DNA of 53,515 nucleotides from Hoylesella timonensis S9-PR14 (GTDB lineage Bacteria > Bacteroidota > Bacteroidia > Bacteroidales > Bacteroidaceae): the NCBI RefSeq assembly GCF_000762405.1, contig NZ_JRPQ01000054.1, positions 1-53,515 on the forward strand, read 5' to 3'. Below, one piece after another: positions 9,701-18,139 of the stretch (within the stretch, counting starts at the first letter, position 1; every line of letters starts with the position of its first letter). A program made the translations under genes and the position numbers. The notes under the pieces are model-generated. The model was given only the letters and a program-made list of their open reading frames with translations. It ran no database searches and was not told the DNA's origin.

Positions 9701-9835
9701 CAATTCGCCTCAGTGGGATTTCAAGGTTCAAATCTCTATACATGGACATCCTTTAAGGAGTCGGATCCGGAAAGCGGAAAACTTTCTGGAACACTTCAAC
9801 CTGTGTTCACATTTAATATGAACCTAACATTTTGA
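6713..9835 (+). CDS. SusC/RagA-like TonB-dependent outer-membrane receptor
   Basis: This 1040-residue protein has a signal sequence (to about residue 47, ending NTHAQ), a CarboxypepD_reg-like domain at about 50-125 (VFGYVTDTNNEPLIGVSVKV), and a plug with IRGNSS, NEPLYVLDG and KNASACALYGVKAANGVLEI. A 22-strand-type barrel ends with an aromatic terminal strand (NMNLTF). These are SusC-family hallmarks. It should import a substrate too large for porins using TonB energy, with the SusD-like lipoprotein encoded 4 bp downstream as lid. No glycoside hydrolase is nearby, which argues against a glycan. The neighbours (chelatase, M16 protease, ChaN) suggest a metal-bearing cofactor, peptide or protein. 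Confidence 0.93.
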   Translation: MLRIKPKHTATATKIVQMTLLLFGNIPCKKSIFVLLCMIGGILNTHAQTSKVFGYVTDTNNEPLIGVSVKVDGTNTMTVTNNEGRFLLSIPRQNSFTVTFSYVGYATKKVKCKDNTPCLNVKLSEDVNQINEVVIRAKSNINAIDLRAKSGAVVNVDMKALKDKPMIDMGLALQGMVPGLMVSNTGELGKAPEIRIRGNSSFRKGNMTNEPLYVLDGKIIAAETFYNLPPQDIASIKVLKNASACALYGVKAANGVLEITSQRGYCGKLTISYSNNIGITGRGKRGVRLMNSSEKLEFERLLQNPATPGYRFSADYYNKYEADNPDKTQLIKEGEVYLNELRKIDTDWFNELIHNNIYQRHSFSLKGGNNSTTYYVSANYANQGGRMKGNDKQRYSVRLSLDQRLGKIGYMMLGVNGAYAKTNTPTGTTFDPTSLVYNLNPYETTSSQLYSYPGQRFKDLLYQFQQDHTDKDVGFSANLTLTPFAGLTLAYIAGADLSFGNNHRFTPATSYSEQHQGIPILRRGIYSKSQNATTNISSNFRATYNQVINDIHDLTLGANIDYYFYDNEGVGITGYGVGNIDSPSAINHSLQGLRQPEIRNPHDRNAQLGIGVVGGYSLKNIYDFYATYKADASSVLPKKKRWNSAWATGIGWTPTNYPFLKGNKIISALNLKASYGVTANLNGVSVSQTIGTFSFSNKGYDEVRPLELLMLYNKDLKAEQNKSMDAGLTLELFHRITFDANWYNRITEEALLDVPIATSTGFQLMKRNVGILQNNGIELGFNVRIIDNYDSRLNLRANFCYNRNKVIDLYDGNRLYTNEDDILPTYEVGKSYDMLYGLHSLGINPLTGYPVFKTPDNKEKQASEFLTKSDFQSLGHLTPPYNGGLNVDFQYKEFEMNVGFYYTLSGIRQFDYKYVRNKDNANKNAIAGLTEHMWFTQGDEHKIYPTPYYANSVAEENMALYATSRTVGSSNMLKLSMVSLRYRIAGKWLEKHLPFLQFASVGFQGSNLYTWTSFKESDPESGKLSGTLQPVFTFNMNLTF

Positions 9836-9839
9836 AATT

Positions 9840-11249
9840 ATGTTTAAGATAACACGCAAAAATATATTATTGTTTCATTATATCATTTCTGCGATGATAT
9901 TTACATCGTGTTCGCTCAACATTCCGCCAATGGATATGTTTTCAGACCCCGATGCGATTACCAATGTTCAAAATGCACGTTCACTCTTAACTTCAGCATA
10001 TAGGGCATACCCTCATTACGAATTGGAGTTTTCAATCTTGGGCAATGACTTTTGCCCTACGTCACTCTCTCACAGCAATGTAGAATTAATAAACCTGTAT
10101 GCGTGGCGTCCTAAAGAAATCACACAACTTTCCACGAATCTTTGGCTTGGATATTATAATGTTATTGCTATCTGTGATGCTTTAGATGAACGACTGCCAC
10201 AAGTGCAGATAGAAAAAGAAGATGACAGGCAGGAAATCATCAATATTTCCTCGGAAAGCAAACTACTAAAAGCTTGGTGCTATTTGCAATTACTCAAGAT
10301 ATATGCCCCAGCTTACGACAGGAACCCAGACGACATGGGAATCATACTAAAGTCGACACTCGGAATAGAAAACAAACAACGTAGTTCTATCAAAGAATGT
10401 ACGAGTTATATCGAGAATTTATTACTACAAACAGCCAAACATCCCTTTAACAACAAAAATCAGATGTGGATGTCGAACGATGCAGCTCACTACTTATTAG
10501 CTGATCTCTACCTTTATATGGGACAATGGGATAAAGTTCTCGAGTATGCTGTCCCGCTGCTTTCTACCATGCCTAAATTAGGGTCGGACTCCTATGAAAA
10601 AGAATACCATTCTTTATGGACTGACAAAAATTCAACAGAACGTATTTTTGCTTTTTATATGGATAGTCCTGTTTTCACTAATTTGGAATACGACAGAAAC
10701 AAAGGAGATTTATTTGCCATCAACCCAAACTTTGCAATTGACAAATCAGACAGACGTTATGACATGGCGATTATACCCAAGAAGATGTACAACAAACAGG
10801 TCATGCTCTTGGGTAAATATAACAAATTACAAAAAGATAACATGGTTGTTTCCTACCTTAACAAGATGCGGCGGGCAGGTCTTATCTTCATGGTGGCTGA
10901 AGCTTATGCACAAATAGGAAATAATCACAAAGCTATTGCAACGATAAACAGTTATCGAAAATTAACTGGAAAGAACATGCTCACAGAAAATTTGAATGGC
11001 AAAAATTTAATCGATTCTATCCTTTACGACAAATACGAAGAGTTTGCTGGAGAAGGCACTAATTACTTTGACTTAAAACGTACACATAACAAACCGCTTG
11101 CTCGTTTAACTCTATGGGGCGAGGGACATTCCGCTTATATATCTGAAGACGACTATCGGTGGACTTTCCCTATACCAAAAGCAGAATACCGCTTTAATCT
11201 TGCCGAAATCAACCAAAACAAAGGCTGGTATTATACAAATGACAAATGA
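9840..11249 (+). CDS. SusD/RagB-like surface lipoprotein
   Basis: This 469-residue protein has a type II signal peptide with lipobox FTSC at about residues 21-24. It has the SusD helical pattern: an N-terminal NARSLLTSAY region, TPR-like helices (LLKAWCYLQLLKIY, AHYLLADLYLYMGQWDKVLEYA), and a C-terminal DKYEEFAGEGTNYFDLKR followed by a TFPIPKAE end. SusD proteins sit on the cell surface and cap SusC while binding the ligand. It starts 4 bp after the susC-like stop, so the two are translated together. The ligand is not known. Confidence 0.9.
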   Translation: MFKITRKNILLFHYIISAMIFTSCSLNIPPMDMFSDPDAITNVQNARSLLTSAYRAYPHYELEFSILGNDFCPTSLSHSNVELINLYAWRPKEITQLSTNLWLGYYNVIAICDALDERLPQVQIEKEDDRQEIINISSESKLLKAWCYLQLLKIYAPAYDRNPDDMGIILKSTLGIENKQRSSIKECTSYIENLLLQTAKHPFNNKNQMWMSNDAAHYLLADLYLYMGQWDKVLEYAVPLLSTMPKLGSDSYEKEYHSLWTDKNSTERIFAFYMDSPVFTNLEYDRNKGDLFAINPNFAIDKSDRRYDMAIIPKKMYNKQVMLLGKYNKLQKDNMVVSYLNKMRRAGLIFMVAEAYAQIGNNHKAIATINSYRKLTGKNMLTENLNGKNLIDSILYDKYEEFAGEGTNYFDLKRTHNKPLARLTLWGEGHSAYISEDDYRWTFPIPKAEYRFNLAEINQNKGWYYTNDK

Positions 11250-11351
11250 AAAGTAGGTAAAGGTGTCTAACATGACATCACACTAAAAGGCATAACACGG
11301 AACTGGCAAATATCTCTTAAAAATAACTCAATTTTTTATAACAATTACACA

Positions 11352-12569
11352 ATGAAAACCATTAAATTTACATTAGCAGCCCTTTTGGCACTTTTGCTTA
11401 TACCCTCTTGTACAGAGGAAAAGGATGAGCAAATGACAAATCATCTAAATCTTGAACTACAAGGAGTTCATGAGATTGCAGAAGATGATAATACAACTAT
11501 CACGATTAAGGCAAGTTTGTCCTTTACACCAGAGGAAGACGTTACTGCCAATTTGATGGTCACAGGAAACGATGACAACATTGTAGAACTTTCTACGCAA
11601 AATCTTGTTTTCAAGAAAGGTGAAAAGCTTAAAACCTTTACTATCAAATCCAACAACAAACATTTAGTTAAAGGAGTTCGTTCTATTACCATCAATGTGG
11701 GTCACATAAACAATGATAACGTAAAATTATTAAAGCCTGTGACTATTAATGTTCAACAAGATAGTGATATTCCAGTCTTAACAGAAGCACAACAATCTTT
11801 AATCAAGGGTTATAAAGAAAAGTTTGGAGTCGATCTCACAAGCATCCTTGGTAAAATAAAGGTAAAAGCAAGTGTTAGTTATAATGCCAGTGACAAAGAA
11901 CAATACTTTGGAGGTAAAGAGAAAGAAACATTCAACGGCTACACCATTATTACACTCAGCGAAAAGGCCACTGCCGACAAACCCGTTCTAAAGATGATAT
12001 CCAATGCAATGGGACTTAACGACTTCTTCTACATGGTACTTAAAAAGAAGACGGTTGAAGATACAGAATCTTTCCAACAACAACCTAATGGTTTGGCTGT
12101 TGTGAAAGCAGTAAAGTTTGATCCTAAGGAAGACACCTTCACCACAGCTCTTGACAATATTGAACTCAATATTAAAGATGGAAAAATCAATTTCTTAGGA
12201 ACGGGAAAGGATGTATATGGAGACGAAATAACTGTGGTGCCTTTTTCATACAAGTTCTCTGCATGGGAGCGTTTACAGAACATTGTAAAGCAAGGGAATG
12301 TCTCCGTTACTATCAAATTGCCTTATGAAGACCATGAGCAAACGATATTGATCAACCAAGATGTAATTGATGCAGGTGGAAGTATTTCCCCAAATAGATG
12401 GCTCGGATATAGCACCATAGACAAGGATTCATATAAGAACGATCCGTCTGACTACATCAAGCCTACCTCTGTTCTTGACTTCAAGGGAGGGAAGATGTCT
12501 TTTACATTTCCATGGGACTTTGATGAGGCGAATGGCTACACACAAATAAATGTAGAATATACCTTTTGA
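11352..12569 (+). CDS. Surface lipoprotein with Calx-beta-like N-terminal domain
   Basis: This 405-residue lipoprotein has lipobox IPSC at about residues 17-20. Residues ~30-135 look like an Ig/Calx-beta fold (VFKKGEKLKTFTIKSNN, RSITINVG). The C-terminal two thirds are a beta-rich region ending in YTQINVEYTF. I do not recognise a precise family; from memory it resembles a Bacteroidota DUF found after SusCD pairs, but I am not sure. By position (third product after SusC and SusD) it is likely a surface ligand-binding protein, comparable in role to SusE/F in glycan loci. That is inference from context. Confidence 0.75.
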   Translation: MKTIKFTLAALLALLLIPSCTEEKDEQMTNHLNLELQGVHEIAEDDNTTITIKASLSFTPEEDVTANLMVTGNDDNIVELSTQNLVFKKGEKLKTFTIKSNNKHLVKGVRSITINVGHINNDNVKLLKPVTINVQQDSDIPVLTEAQQSLIKGYKEKFGVDLTSILGKIKVKASVSYNASDKEQYFGGKEKETFNGYTIITLSEKATADKPVLKMISNAMGLNDFFYMVLKKKTVEDTESFQQQPNGLAVVKAVKFDPKEDTFTTALDNIELNIKDGKINFLGTGKDVYGDEITVVPFSYKFSAWERLQNIVKQGNVSVTIKLPYEDHEQTILINQDVIDAGGSISPNRWLGYSTIDKDSYKNDPSDYIKPTSVLDFKGGKMSFTFPWDFDEANGYTQINVEYTF

Positions 12570-12663
12570 TATTGGTTAAAAAACAAAATCATCTCCTCCT
12601 CTTTTAAGAAGCGGTGATAACTATTAAGAATAAGAATTTCACAACATCATACCCTAAAGGTAT

Positions 12664-15507
12664 ATGCACATAAAACTAACAACTTGTAGAATAAGCTTAT
12701 TATCACTTCTACTTGTTATTTCTATTTCTATATCAAGGGCGGGGAGCACAACGTTCCCTCCCCTTTCCCCCAATGCTGTTGAGGGGAAACTTTCCAATGG
12801 CTTACGTTACATCCTTGTACCTACTACAAACCAATCGCATAAAATAGAAATGCGGATGATTATGCGAATTGGTTCGTTGGTTGAAGATGAAGAACAAAGA
12901 GGATGCGCACATTTTTTGGAACATTTAGCGTTTGAGGGAACTAAACATTTTCCCAATCGCACTATGATACAGGCTTTCGAGGCGCAAGGAATGAAATATG
13001 GGCGAGATATCAATGCGTTTACAGGATTCGACCGTACCATTTATTCCTTATCTCTACCAATCACCAGTGCCCAACAACGTTCGGAAATACTGCAATTAGC
13101 ACTTCATTCGGCAAGCGATTGGCTTGGTGCTATTGATATATCAACATCTCATGTTGAAAATGAGAAAGGCACCATTATAGAAGAACTCCGCAGTTATACT
13201 CTGCCTGATGATTTTTATACGCTAAAAATAGGAACAGGAAGATATCCTAAGCGTATGCCTTTAGGATCAGAACAAGAAATTAAAGCTGTAACGCCTAAAG
13301 CATTACTACAATATTACAACAAATGGTACAAGCCTCATAATGCAACTATTATCATCGTTGGAGATGTAGACGTTAATGAGGCTAAGCATTTGATATCAAC
13401 AACATTGGGACATCTTCCAAACACTAACAAGCAAACTCCACCTCCCACCTATCCTTTAACTTACAGCAAAGGCACCAATTACATGGTGTTAACCGATAGT
13501 TTACAAACCACTCAAAAAATTGATTGGATAATTCCACATGTCATGCCTTTTACCACCAACCTGCACAACATGCTTGAACGTAAACGCATGGCAATTGTGT
13601 GTTCTTTACTTAACAACAGATTAAAGGAAAGCGGAACAAGGTGCGAAGTCTATGACTCGTGGTATTTAGCAAATAAAAATCACTTTACATTCTCATTTTC
13701 ATCAACACATAACAGCATATTGCTACAATCCATAAGAGCTGCCTCCGCAGAATGTAGACGTATTGTCAAGCAAGGTATCTGCTCCATAGAACTTCAACAT
13801 CTCATCAAAAAGCAACAAGAAAAAATGATTGTTGAAAAAGAAGACAAAACTGCTACTGAGATTTGCGATGATCTAATCGATTATGTTATTTTTGGGGAAA
13901 GACGAATTTACTCGAATCAAGAAGCCAATCAACTGAAAGTGCTATTAAGTAAAACTACGAGCAAAGATATCGTAAAGCGTTTAAGCTTCCTGTTGAAACA
14001 AATGCGAAAATCAAGCCTAATAGCTTACAATAGTCATAGTGACAACTCATTGTCCAAGCAAGCAATCATACAAGCATGGCAACAAGGACAACGGCAAAAC
14101 ATGGAAAGATACACATTCCATCCACTTCATCCAAGTTCTCCAAGTACTTCCATACAACGCCCTGAATGGGATCTGAAAACGTACAAGATTGCAAAAGGAG
14201 CAATAATAAACCAAAACTACCATAAAAATTTGGAGGTAACCGATATAAAACTTTCCAATGGAATACGCTTATTGCTCAAACCTACCAATACCGCCGACTC
14301 TACCATTTACATTGCATGGATAGGACGTGGCGGAATGGCAGACCTTACAACTCTACAGCAAAAACGCTACTACGACGCTATTGCTTATGTAGATTTGGGT
14401 GGTATACAAGGATTGCCAAACGATACGCTGTCTGATATCATGATGCAAAAATCACTCTCAATGGCTTTGGGAGTAGACCAATATTGGCATCAATTATTAG
14501 CTTCTGGACCAGTTTGCAATAGTTCTTCATTATTTCGTTTGATCAGAGAAAAAATAATGCATCCAGGTTTAGATTATCCACTATTTGAATATCTGAAACA
14601 ATCAGAAATAGCAAATAATGGAAAAGAGACCTTGTTGCAGCGCATGATGAAACGTGATACCAACCGACTCATAGATATTTGCATTGATTCATTGGTTGGA
14701 AACGGAAGAGATAAAACCTTTTTAATGAACAAAGCAGATTGGCAACAGCTTAATTTAGATACGTTGGCAACCTACTACAAGCGTACATTTGGTGATTTGT
14801 GCAATACTACAATCATCCTCACAGGGGGATTTGATTTGACAAAAATCATACCGCAAGCTGTCACTATCTTTTCTGAAATGCTTCAACAAGATGCCATGCC
14901 TTTGGACAATCGACCTATAAGCTTACCACACAATGAGGTGCGAAAAGTATTTATAGACAATGAAAGTCATCAAAAGGGAACACTCTATATGGTACTTCCC
15001 TTCAACTATCATCCTGAGTTGAGAACGTCTCTCTGCATGAAACTAATGCGTGACTTGTTGCAAGAGCGTGTTATCGATATCCTACGAGAAAAGCTTCACA
15101 TCGTATATTCGCCTTACGTCGACCTATTTTACGATGGCTACCCACAACAGCGAGCATATTTACAACTTACCATTGATGCAGATAAGAACAATCTGGAAAA
15201 GGTTGAGCAAACTCTATGCAACATCGTCACACAATTTCAAGACACTGCTGTAAGTACAGCTAATCTTGAAAAAATGAAGCGCTCGTTTTTAGTAGCTAAG
15301 CAACAAGCTCTATCCAACGACACACCCGTAGAGTGGAAGAATGCACTCACATCATTGATTAAGAATGATGAGAGCATTGCTGACTTCAATCATTACGAAT
15401 CTATCTTACAACAAATCACAGCACAGGAAATACAACAAAAGTTTAAACATTATATCAAATTAAACAAACGAATAGTACTAATAAAGACAGATGAAACAAA
15501 AAAATAA
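12664..15507 (+). CDS. Secreted M16 (pitrilysin/PqqL-like) metallopeptidase
   Basis: This 947-residue protein has a signal peptide (to about residue 26) and the inverted zinc motif HFLEH at residues 83-87, with a downstream EKGTIIEE supplying the third ligand (about Glu167). The C-terminal M16 half (after about residue 530) lacks the zinc motif but keeps a VYSPYVDLFYDGYPQQRAY-like substrate-binding region, as in two-domain periplasmic M16 enzymes. PqqL and FusC, of the same type, cleave imported iron proteins in the periplasm. Next to a TonB receptor and a ChaN homologue it could do the same to a haem protein or peptide. The peptidase call is strong; the substrate is inferred. Its end overlaps the ChaN-like gene by 17 bp. 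Confidence 0.9.
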   Translation: MHIKLTTCRISLLSLLLVISISISRAGSTTFPPLSPNAVEGKLSNGLRYILVPTTNQSHKIEMRMIMRIGSLVEDEEQRGCAHFLEHLAFEGTKHFPNRTMIQAFEAQGMKYGRDINAFTGFDRTIYSLSLPITSAQQRSEILQLALHSASDWLGAIDISTSHVENEKGTIIEELRSYTLPDDFYTLKIGTGRYPKRMPLGSEQEIKAVTPKALLQYYNKWYKPHNATIIIVGDVDVNEAKHLISTTLGHLPNTNKQTPPPTYPLTYSKGTNYMVLTDSLQTTQKIDWIIPHVMPFTTNLHNMLERKRMAIVCSLLNNRLKESGTRCEVYDSWYLANKNHFTFSFSSTHNSILLQSIRAASAECRRIVKQGICSIELQHLIKKQQEKMIVEKEDKTATEICDDLIDYVIFGERRIYSNQEANQLKVLLSKTTSKDIVKRLSFLLKQMRKSSLIAYNSHSDNSLSKQAIIQAWQQGQRQNMERYTFHPLHPSSPSTSIQRPEWDLKTYKIAKGAIINQNYHKNLEVTDIKLSNGIRLLLKPTNTADSTIYIAWIGRGGMADLTTLQQKRYYDAIAYVDLGGIQGLPNDTLSDIMMQKSLSMALGVDQYWHQLLASGPVCNSSSLFRLIREKIMHPGLDYPLFEYLKQSEIANNGKETLLQRMMKRDTNRLIDICIDSLVGNGRDKTFLMNKADWQQLNLDTLATYYKRTFGDLCNTTIILTGGFDLTKIIPQAVTIFSEMLQQDAMPLDNRPISLPHNEVRKVFIDNESHQKGTLYMVLPFNYHPELRTSLCMKLMRDLLQERVIDILREKLHIVYSPYVDLFYDGYPQQRAYLQLTIDADKNNLEKVEQTLCNIVTQFQDTAVSTANLEKMKRSFLVAKQQALSNDTPVEWKNALTSLIKNDESIADFNHYESILQQITAQEIQQKFKHYIKLNKRIVLIKTDETKK

Positions 15508-16384
15508 ATTTCTATCCCTTCTACTTGTTATAGTAGCAGCAGGCTCCATGTTCGTAAATGCGCAACAGAAAACCTATGATGCGTATCGATTATACGACAA
15601 CAATGGCAAAGCTATCGATTATCAACAAATGGTGCAACAACTATCAAAGGCAGACGTCGTATTTTTAGGCGAGATACATAATTGTGCCATTACTCACTGG
15701 TTAGAGTTACGCATTCTGCAATCACTCTATTTGGTACATGGAAAAAATTTGGCATTAGGCATGGAGATGTTCGAAGCCGACAATCAACTCACTCTTAATG
15801 AATATCTGCAAGGACTTATTTTCTCTGACAGATTCGAAGAAGAGGCGCGTATATGGCCCAATTACGTTACAGACTATGCACCAATTGTCAACTTCGCTCG
15901 TGAAAACAAGATACCAACTGTGGCAACAAATGTGCCAAGAAGATATGCGGCAATGGTAAAAGAACACGGATTAGCATTCATTGATTCACTTTCTAAAGAA
16001 GCTAAGCAGTATTTCCCTCCATTACCCATTCCCTACGAACCAAACCCACAAGCCGAACAAGGATTTGCCATGATGAGAATGTTGGGTGGTGGAAAATCGA
16101 ATAAGGATAACAACCACCTTTCTGAAGCGCAAGCACTCAAAGATGCAACAATGGCATGGCATATCGCACAAACCTCCAAGCCTAAGATGTTGCATATAAA
16201 TGGAAACATCCACTCTGATGGCAACAATGGCATTATCACCTACCTAAGGAAATATGCCCCCAAGAAAATAATAATTACACTACGTACTGTACGACAAGAA
16301 GATATTACATTTTTAGATGATACATACAAGGGATTAGCAGATTATTACCTTTGTGTGCCGGAGGATATGACAAATACTTATTAG
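15491..16384 (+). CDS. ChaN-like haem-binding protein (PF04187 type)
   Basis: This 297-residue protein starts with a signal peptide (to about residue 24, ending VNAQ). It shows the ChaN/DUF399 pattern: VVFLGEIHNCAITHW, LGMEMFEAD, VATNVPRRYA, then ATMAWHIA and MLHINGNIHSDG near the C-terminus. Campylobacter ChaN is an iron-regulated lipoprotein that binds haem pairs. This copy has no lipobox cysteine, so it is probably soluble in the periplasm. The 17-bp overlap with the M16 gene implies translational coupling, so protease and haem acceptor would be made in fixed ratio. Haem binding here is predicted, not shown. Confidence 0.85.
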   Translation: MKQKNKFLSLLLVIVAAGSMFVNAQQKTYDAYRLYDNNGKAIDYQQMVQQLSKADVVFLGEIHNCAITHWLELRILQSLYLVHGKNLALGMEMFEADNQLTLNEYLQGLIFSDRFEEEARIWPNYVTDYAPIVNFARENKIPTVATNVPRRYAAMVKEHGLAFIDSLSKEAKQYFPPLPIPYEPNPQAEQGFAMMRMLGGGKSNKDNNHLSEAQALKDATMAWHIAQTSKPKMLHINGNIHSDGNNGIITYLRKYAPKKIIITLRTVRQEDITFLDDTYKGLADYYLCVPEDMTNTY

Positions 16385-16418
16385 ATAAACAATTATAATA
16401 AAATAAACAACGTATAAA

Positions 16419-16901
16419 ATGAAAATTAATTACAAGCTCGTATTGTCATGCGTTTTGTTCATGATTATGCCTTTCCGAACAATGGCAACAGAATATTTGA
16501 CCATTGAGTTTAAGGACAAAAGTTTTGTTACCTTTGGTATGGACAAACAACCTGTCATTTCTTTTAAGGATGGAAATTTGGTGATTACTGACAATTCCAA
16601 TGAAACAAAAGAAATGGTCACCAATCAAGTCGTACGCTATTATTTCTCAAAACAAAAAATAACGGCAAACATTGAAGAAGAACGAACTGTTGCGCAGAAA
16701 CCAATTGTTCTCAATGGACATGTGATGTATCAAGGGCTTGCATCATCATCTGTCGTAAGAGTTTTCACCCTCAACGGAGTAGAAGTAGCACACTACAAAG
16801 CCGATTCGCAAGGTTGTGTGGATATTGATGTCTCAACCATGCCACATGGCGTTTACATTTTCCATTCAAATAAAAATGTAATTAAAATTGTCAATAAATA
16901 A
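16419..16901 (+). CDS. Secreted protein with T9SS-like C-terminal sorting domain
   Basis: This 160-residue protein has a signal peptide (to about residue 24). A short N-terminal beta region (YLTIEFKDKSFVTFG) is followed by a C-terminal ~75 residues that look like a type IX secretion sorting domain: VRVFTLNGVEV, DSQGCVDIDVSTMPHGVYIF, then KIVNK. Similar small proteins in Prevotella accompany secreted FISUMP-type proteins. It lies 34 bp after the ChaN-like gene. Function is unknown; export and possible surface attachment are inferred from the tail. Confidence 0.7.
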   Translation: MKINYKLVLSCVLFMIMPFRTMATEYLTIEFKDKSFVTFGMDKQPVISFKDGNLVITDNSNETKEMVTNQVVRYYFSKQKITANIEEERTVAQKPIVLNGHVMYQGLASSSVVRVFTLNGVEVAHYKADSQGCVDIDVSTMPHGVYIFHSNKNVIKIVNK

Positions 16902-16941
16902 CTTTTATAGAAAACATTATAAACCATCATTCACAAGAAAT

Positions 16942-17874
16942 ATGAAAAGAAAAATCATTCTCTCGTTTGTTTTATCAGCTATTGCGATAAGTATCAACGC
17001 TCAAGAATACAACATGAAGGTAAACAAAGTAAACGGTGAAGTACTTACTATTGCAACAAGCGAAATCAAAGATGTCGTGTTTGAAGAGATAAAAGGCAAG
17101 GAGGAAGAGCCACAAGATGAACCACGCTTTATTACCATGGGCGGTAAAAAATGGGCAATGGGGAATCTTGTTTATGATAATGGAAAGTGGAGAATTGCTG
17201 CCAACCAATGGGAGTACTTCAATGCTGTCTATGGAAGAGCTGGCGAAGGAAATACCAAATGTAACCTCAGTGATACGCAAGTAGATCATTTCAGATGGGG
17301 AGTATTAGGTAATGCAGCCATAACCCAGGGAACAGACGTTGTAAAAGCCTTTGGTAAGGGAACCTGGGACATCTACAACATCTCTGGAAAAATGTATAAA
17401 GATATTGATTGTAAAGATGAGACCAAGAACTTCGACGAAGCAAAATATGGTGATTTGGCATTTTGGGCTACGAAAGGCAAATGGCGCATGCCATCTAAAG
17501 CCGACTGGAATTACTTAAAAGATGGCTGCGATTGGCAGTTAGGTTACATTACATTAGATAACGGCAAGCAACTTTATGGCTGTCTGATTACAGAAGCGGC
17601 TGGAGATTTTGGCGAAACAAATACCATAGCTAAAGAGTTCTCGAAAGCAGAAGTAGAGAAAAACCTCTTTTTGCCATTAGCAGGGTATCGTTTTGAAGAC
17701 AAGATAAAAAATGCTGGATATGGCGGTTATTATTGGACCAGTCAACTGTACAATAAAACTGATAATTATGCTTTTGAAGTGTCGTTCGACCGCGATGGAT
17801 TCTACATTAATCAAAATGGTGACGATACTAATAATGGTAACTGTATCAGACCTATCTTGGTAGAAACCAAATAA
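16942..17874 (+). CDS. Secreted FISUMP/C-type-lectin-like protein
   Basis: This 310-residue protein has a signal peptide (MKRKIILSFVLSAIAIS, ending NAQ). A short N-terminal segment (MKVNKVNGEVLTIATSEIKDV) resembles the start of the preceding gene product. A C-terminal domain contains WAMGNL, FWATKGKWRMPSKADW, LPLAGYR, GGYYWTSQ and CIRPI. That series is typical of FISUMP/formylglycine-enzyme-like C-type-lectin folds, which are used as surface binding modules. I took the ATG at 16942, since the upstream in-frame start at 16888 lies in the previous gene and would hide the signal peptide. As last gene before the terminator it may be the surface ligand-binding protein of the locus. The exact role is unknown. 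Confidence 0.75.
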   Translation: MKRKIILSFVLSAIAISINAQEYNMKVNKVNGEVLTIATSEIKDVVFEEIKGKEEEPQDEPRFITMGGKKWAMGNLVYDNGKWRIAANQWEYFNAVYGRAGEGNTKCNLSDTQVDHFRWGVLGNAAITQGTDVVKAFGKGTWDIYNISGKMYKDIDCKDETKNFDEAKYGDLAFWATKGKWRMPSKADWNYLKDGCDWQLGYITLDNGKQLYGCLITEAAGDFGETNTIAKEFSKAEVEKNLFLPLAGYRFEDKIKNAGYGGYYWTSQLYNKTDNYAFEVSFDRDGFYINQNGDDTNNGNCIRPILVETK

Positions 17875-17881
17875 TAAAAGC

Positions 17882-17903
17882 TGTTTCAAATAATAATGAA
17901 ACA
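17882..17903 (+). other. Small hairpin after the uptake locus
   Basis: TGTTTCA (17882-17888) pairs with TGAAACA (17897-17903) just after the stop codon. It is followed by only three Ts, so it is probably an mRNA end-stabilising stem ahead of the main terminator. Confidence 0.4.
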
Positions 17904-17919
17904 ACTCTTTATGACACCT

Positions 17920-17966
17920 TGGAAGTAGGAAACTTTCTGACGGAACGTTTCTTACTTCCATTTTTT
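17920..17966 (+). terminator. Rho-independent terminator of the uptake locus
   Basis: A 14-bp stem (17920-17933 with 17947-17960, one G-U wobble) with a 13-nt loop is followed directly by six Ts. This closes the 5.7-17.9 kb locus and separates it from the next operon. Confidence 0.85.
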
Positions 17967-18109
17967 AATACCGACTCTCTTTATTCAGATAAACATACAT
18001 CAATTTTTACATGATATCTATCGCCCTAACTGCTACGGCTTTGAAATGAAAGGACAACAGGTGGTTAGTTTTATCTTCATATTAATGTCTAAAGTATAGA
18101 ATATTTTCG

Positions 18110-18117
18110 TACTTTTG
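18110..18117 (+). promoter_or_regulatory. -7 promoter box of the MATE/dTDP-sugar operon
   Basis: TACTTTTG matches TAnnTTTG and lies 22 bp before the chosen start at 18140. No -33 TTTG at 19-21 bp is evident. Confidence 0.5.
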
Positions 18118-18139
18118 CAAAGATAATAAGGAGATGTTC

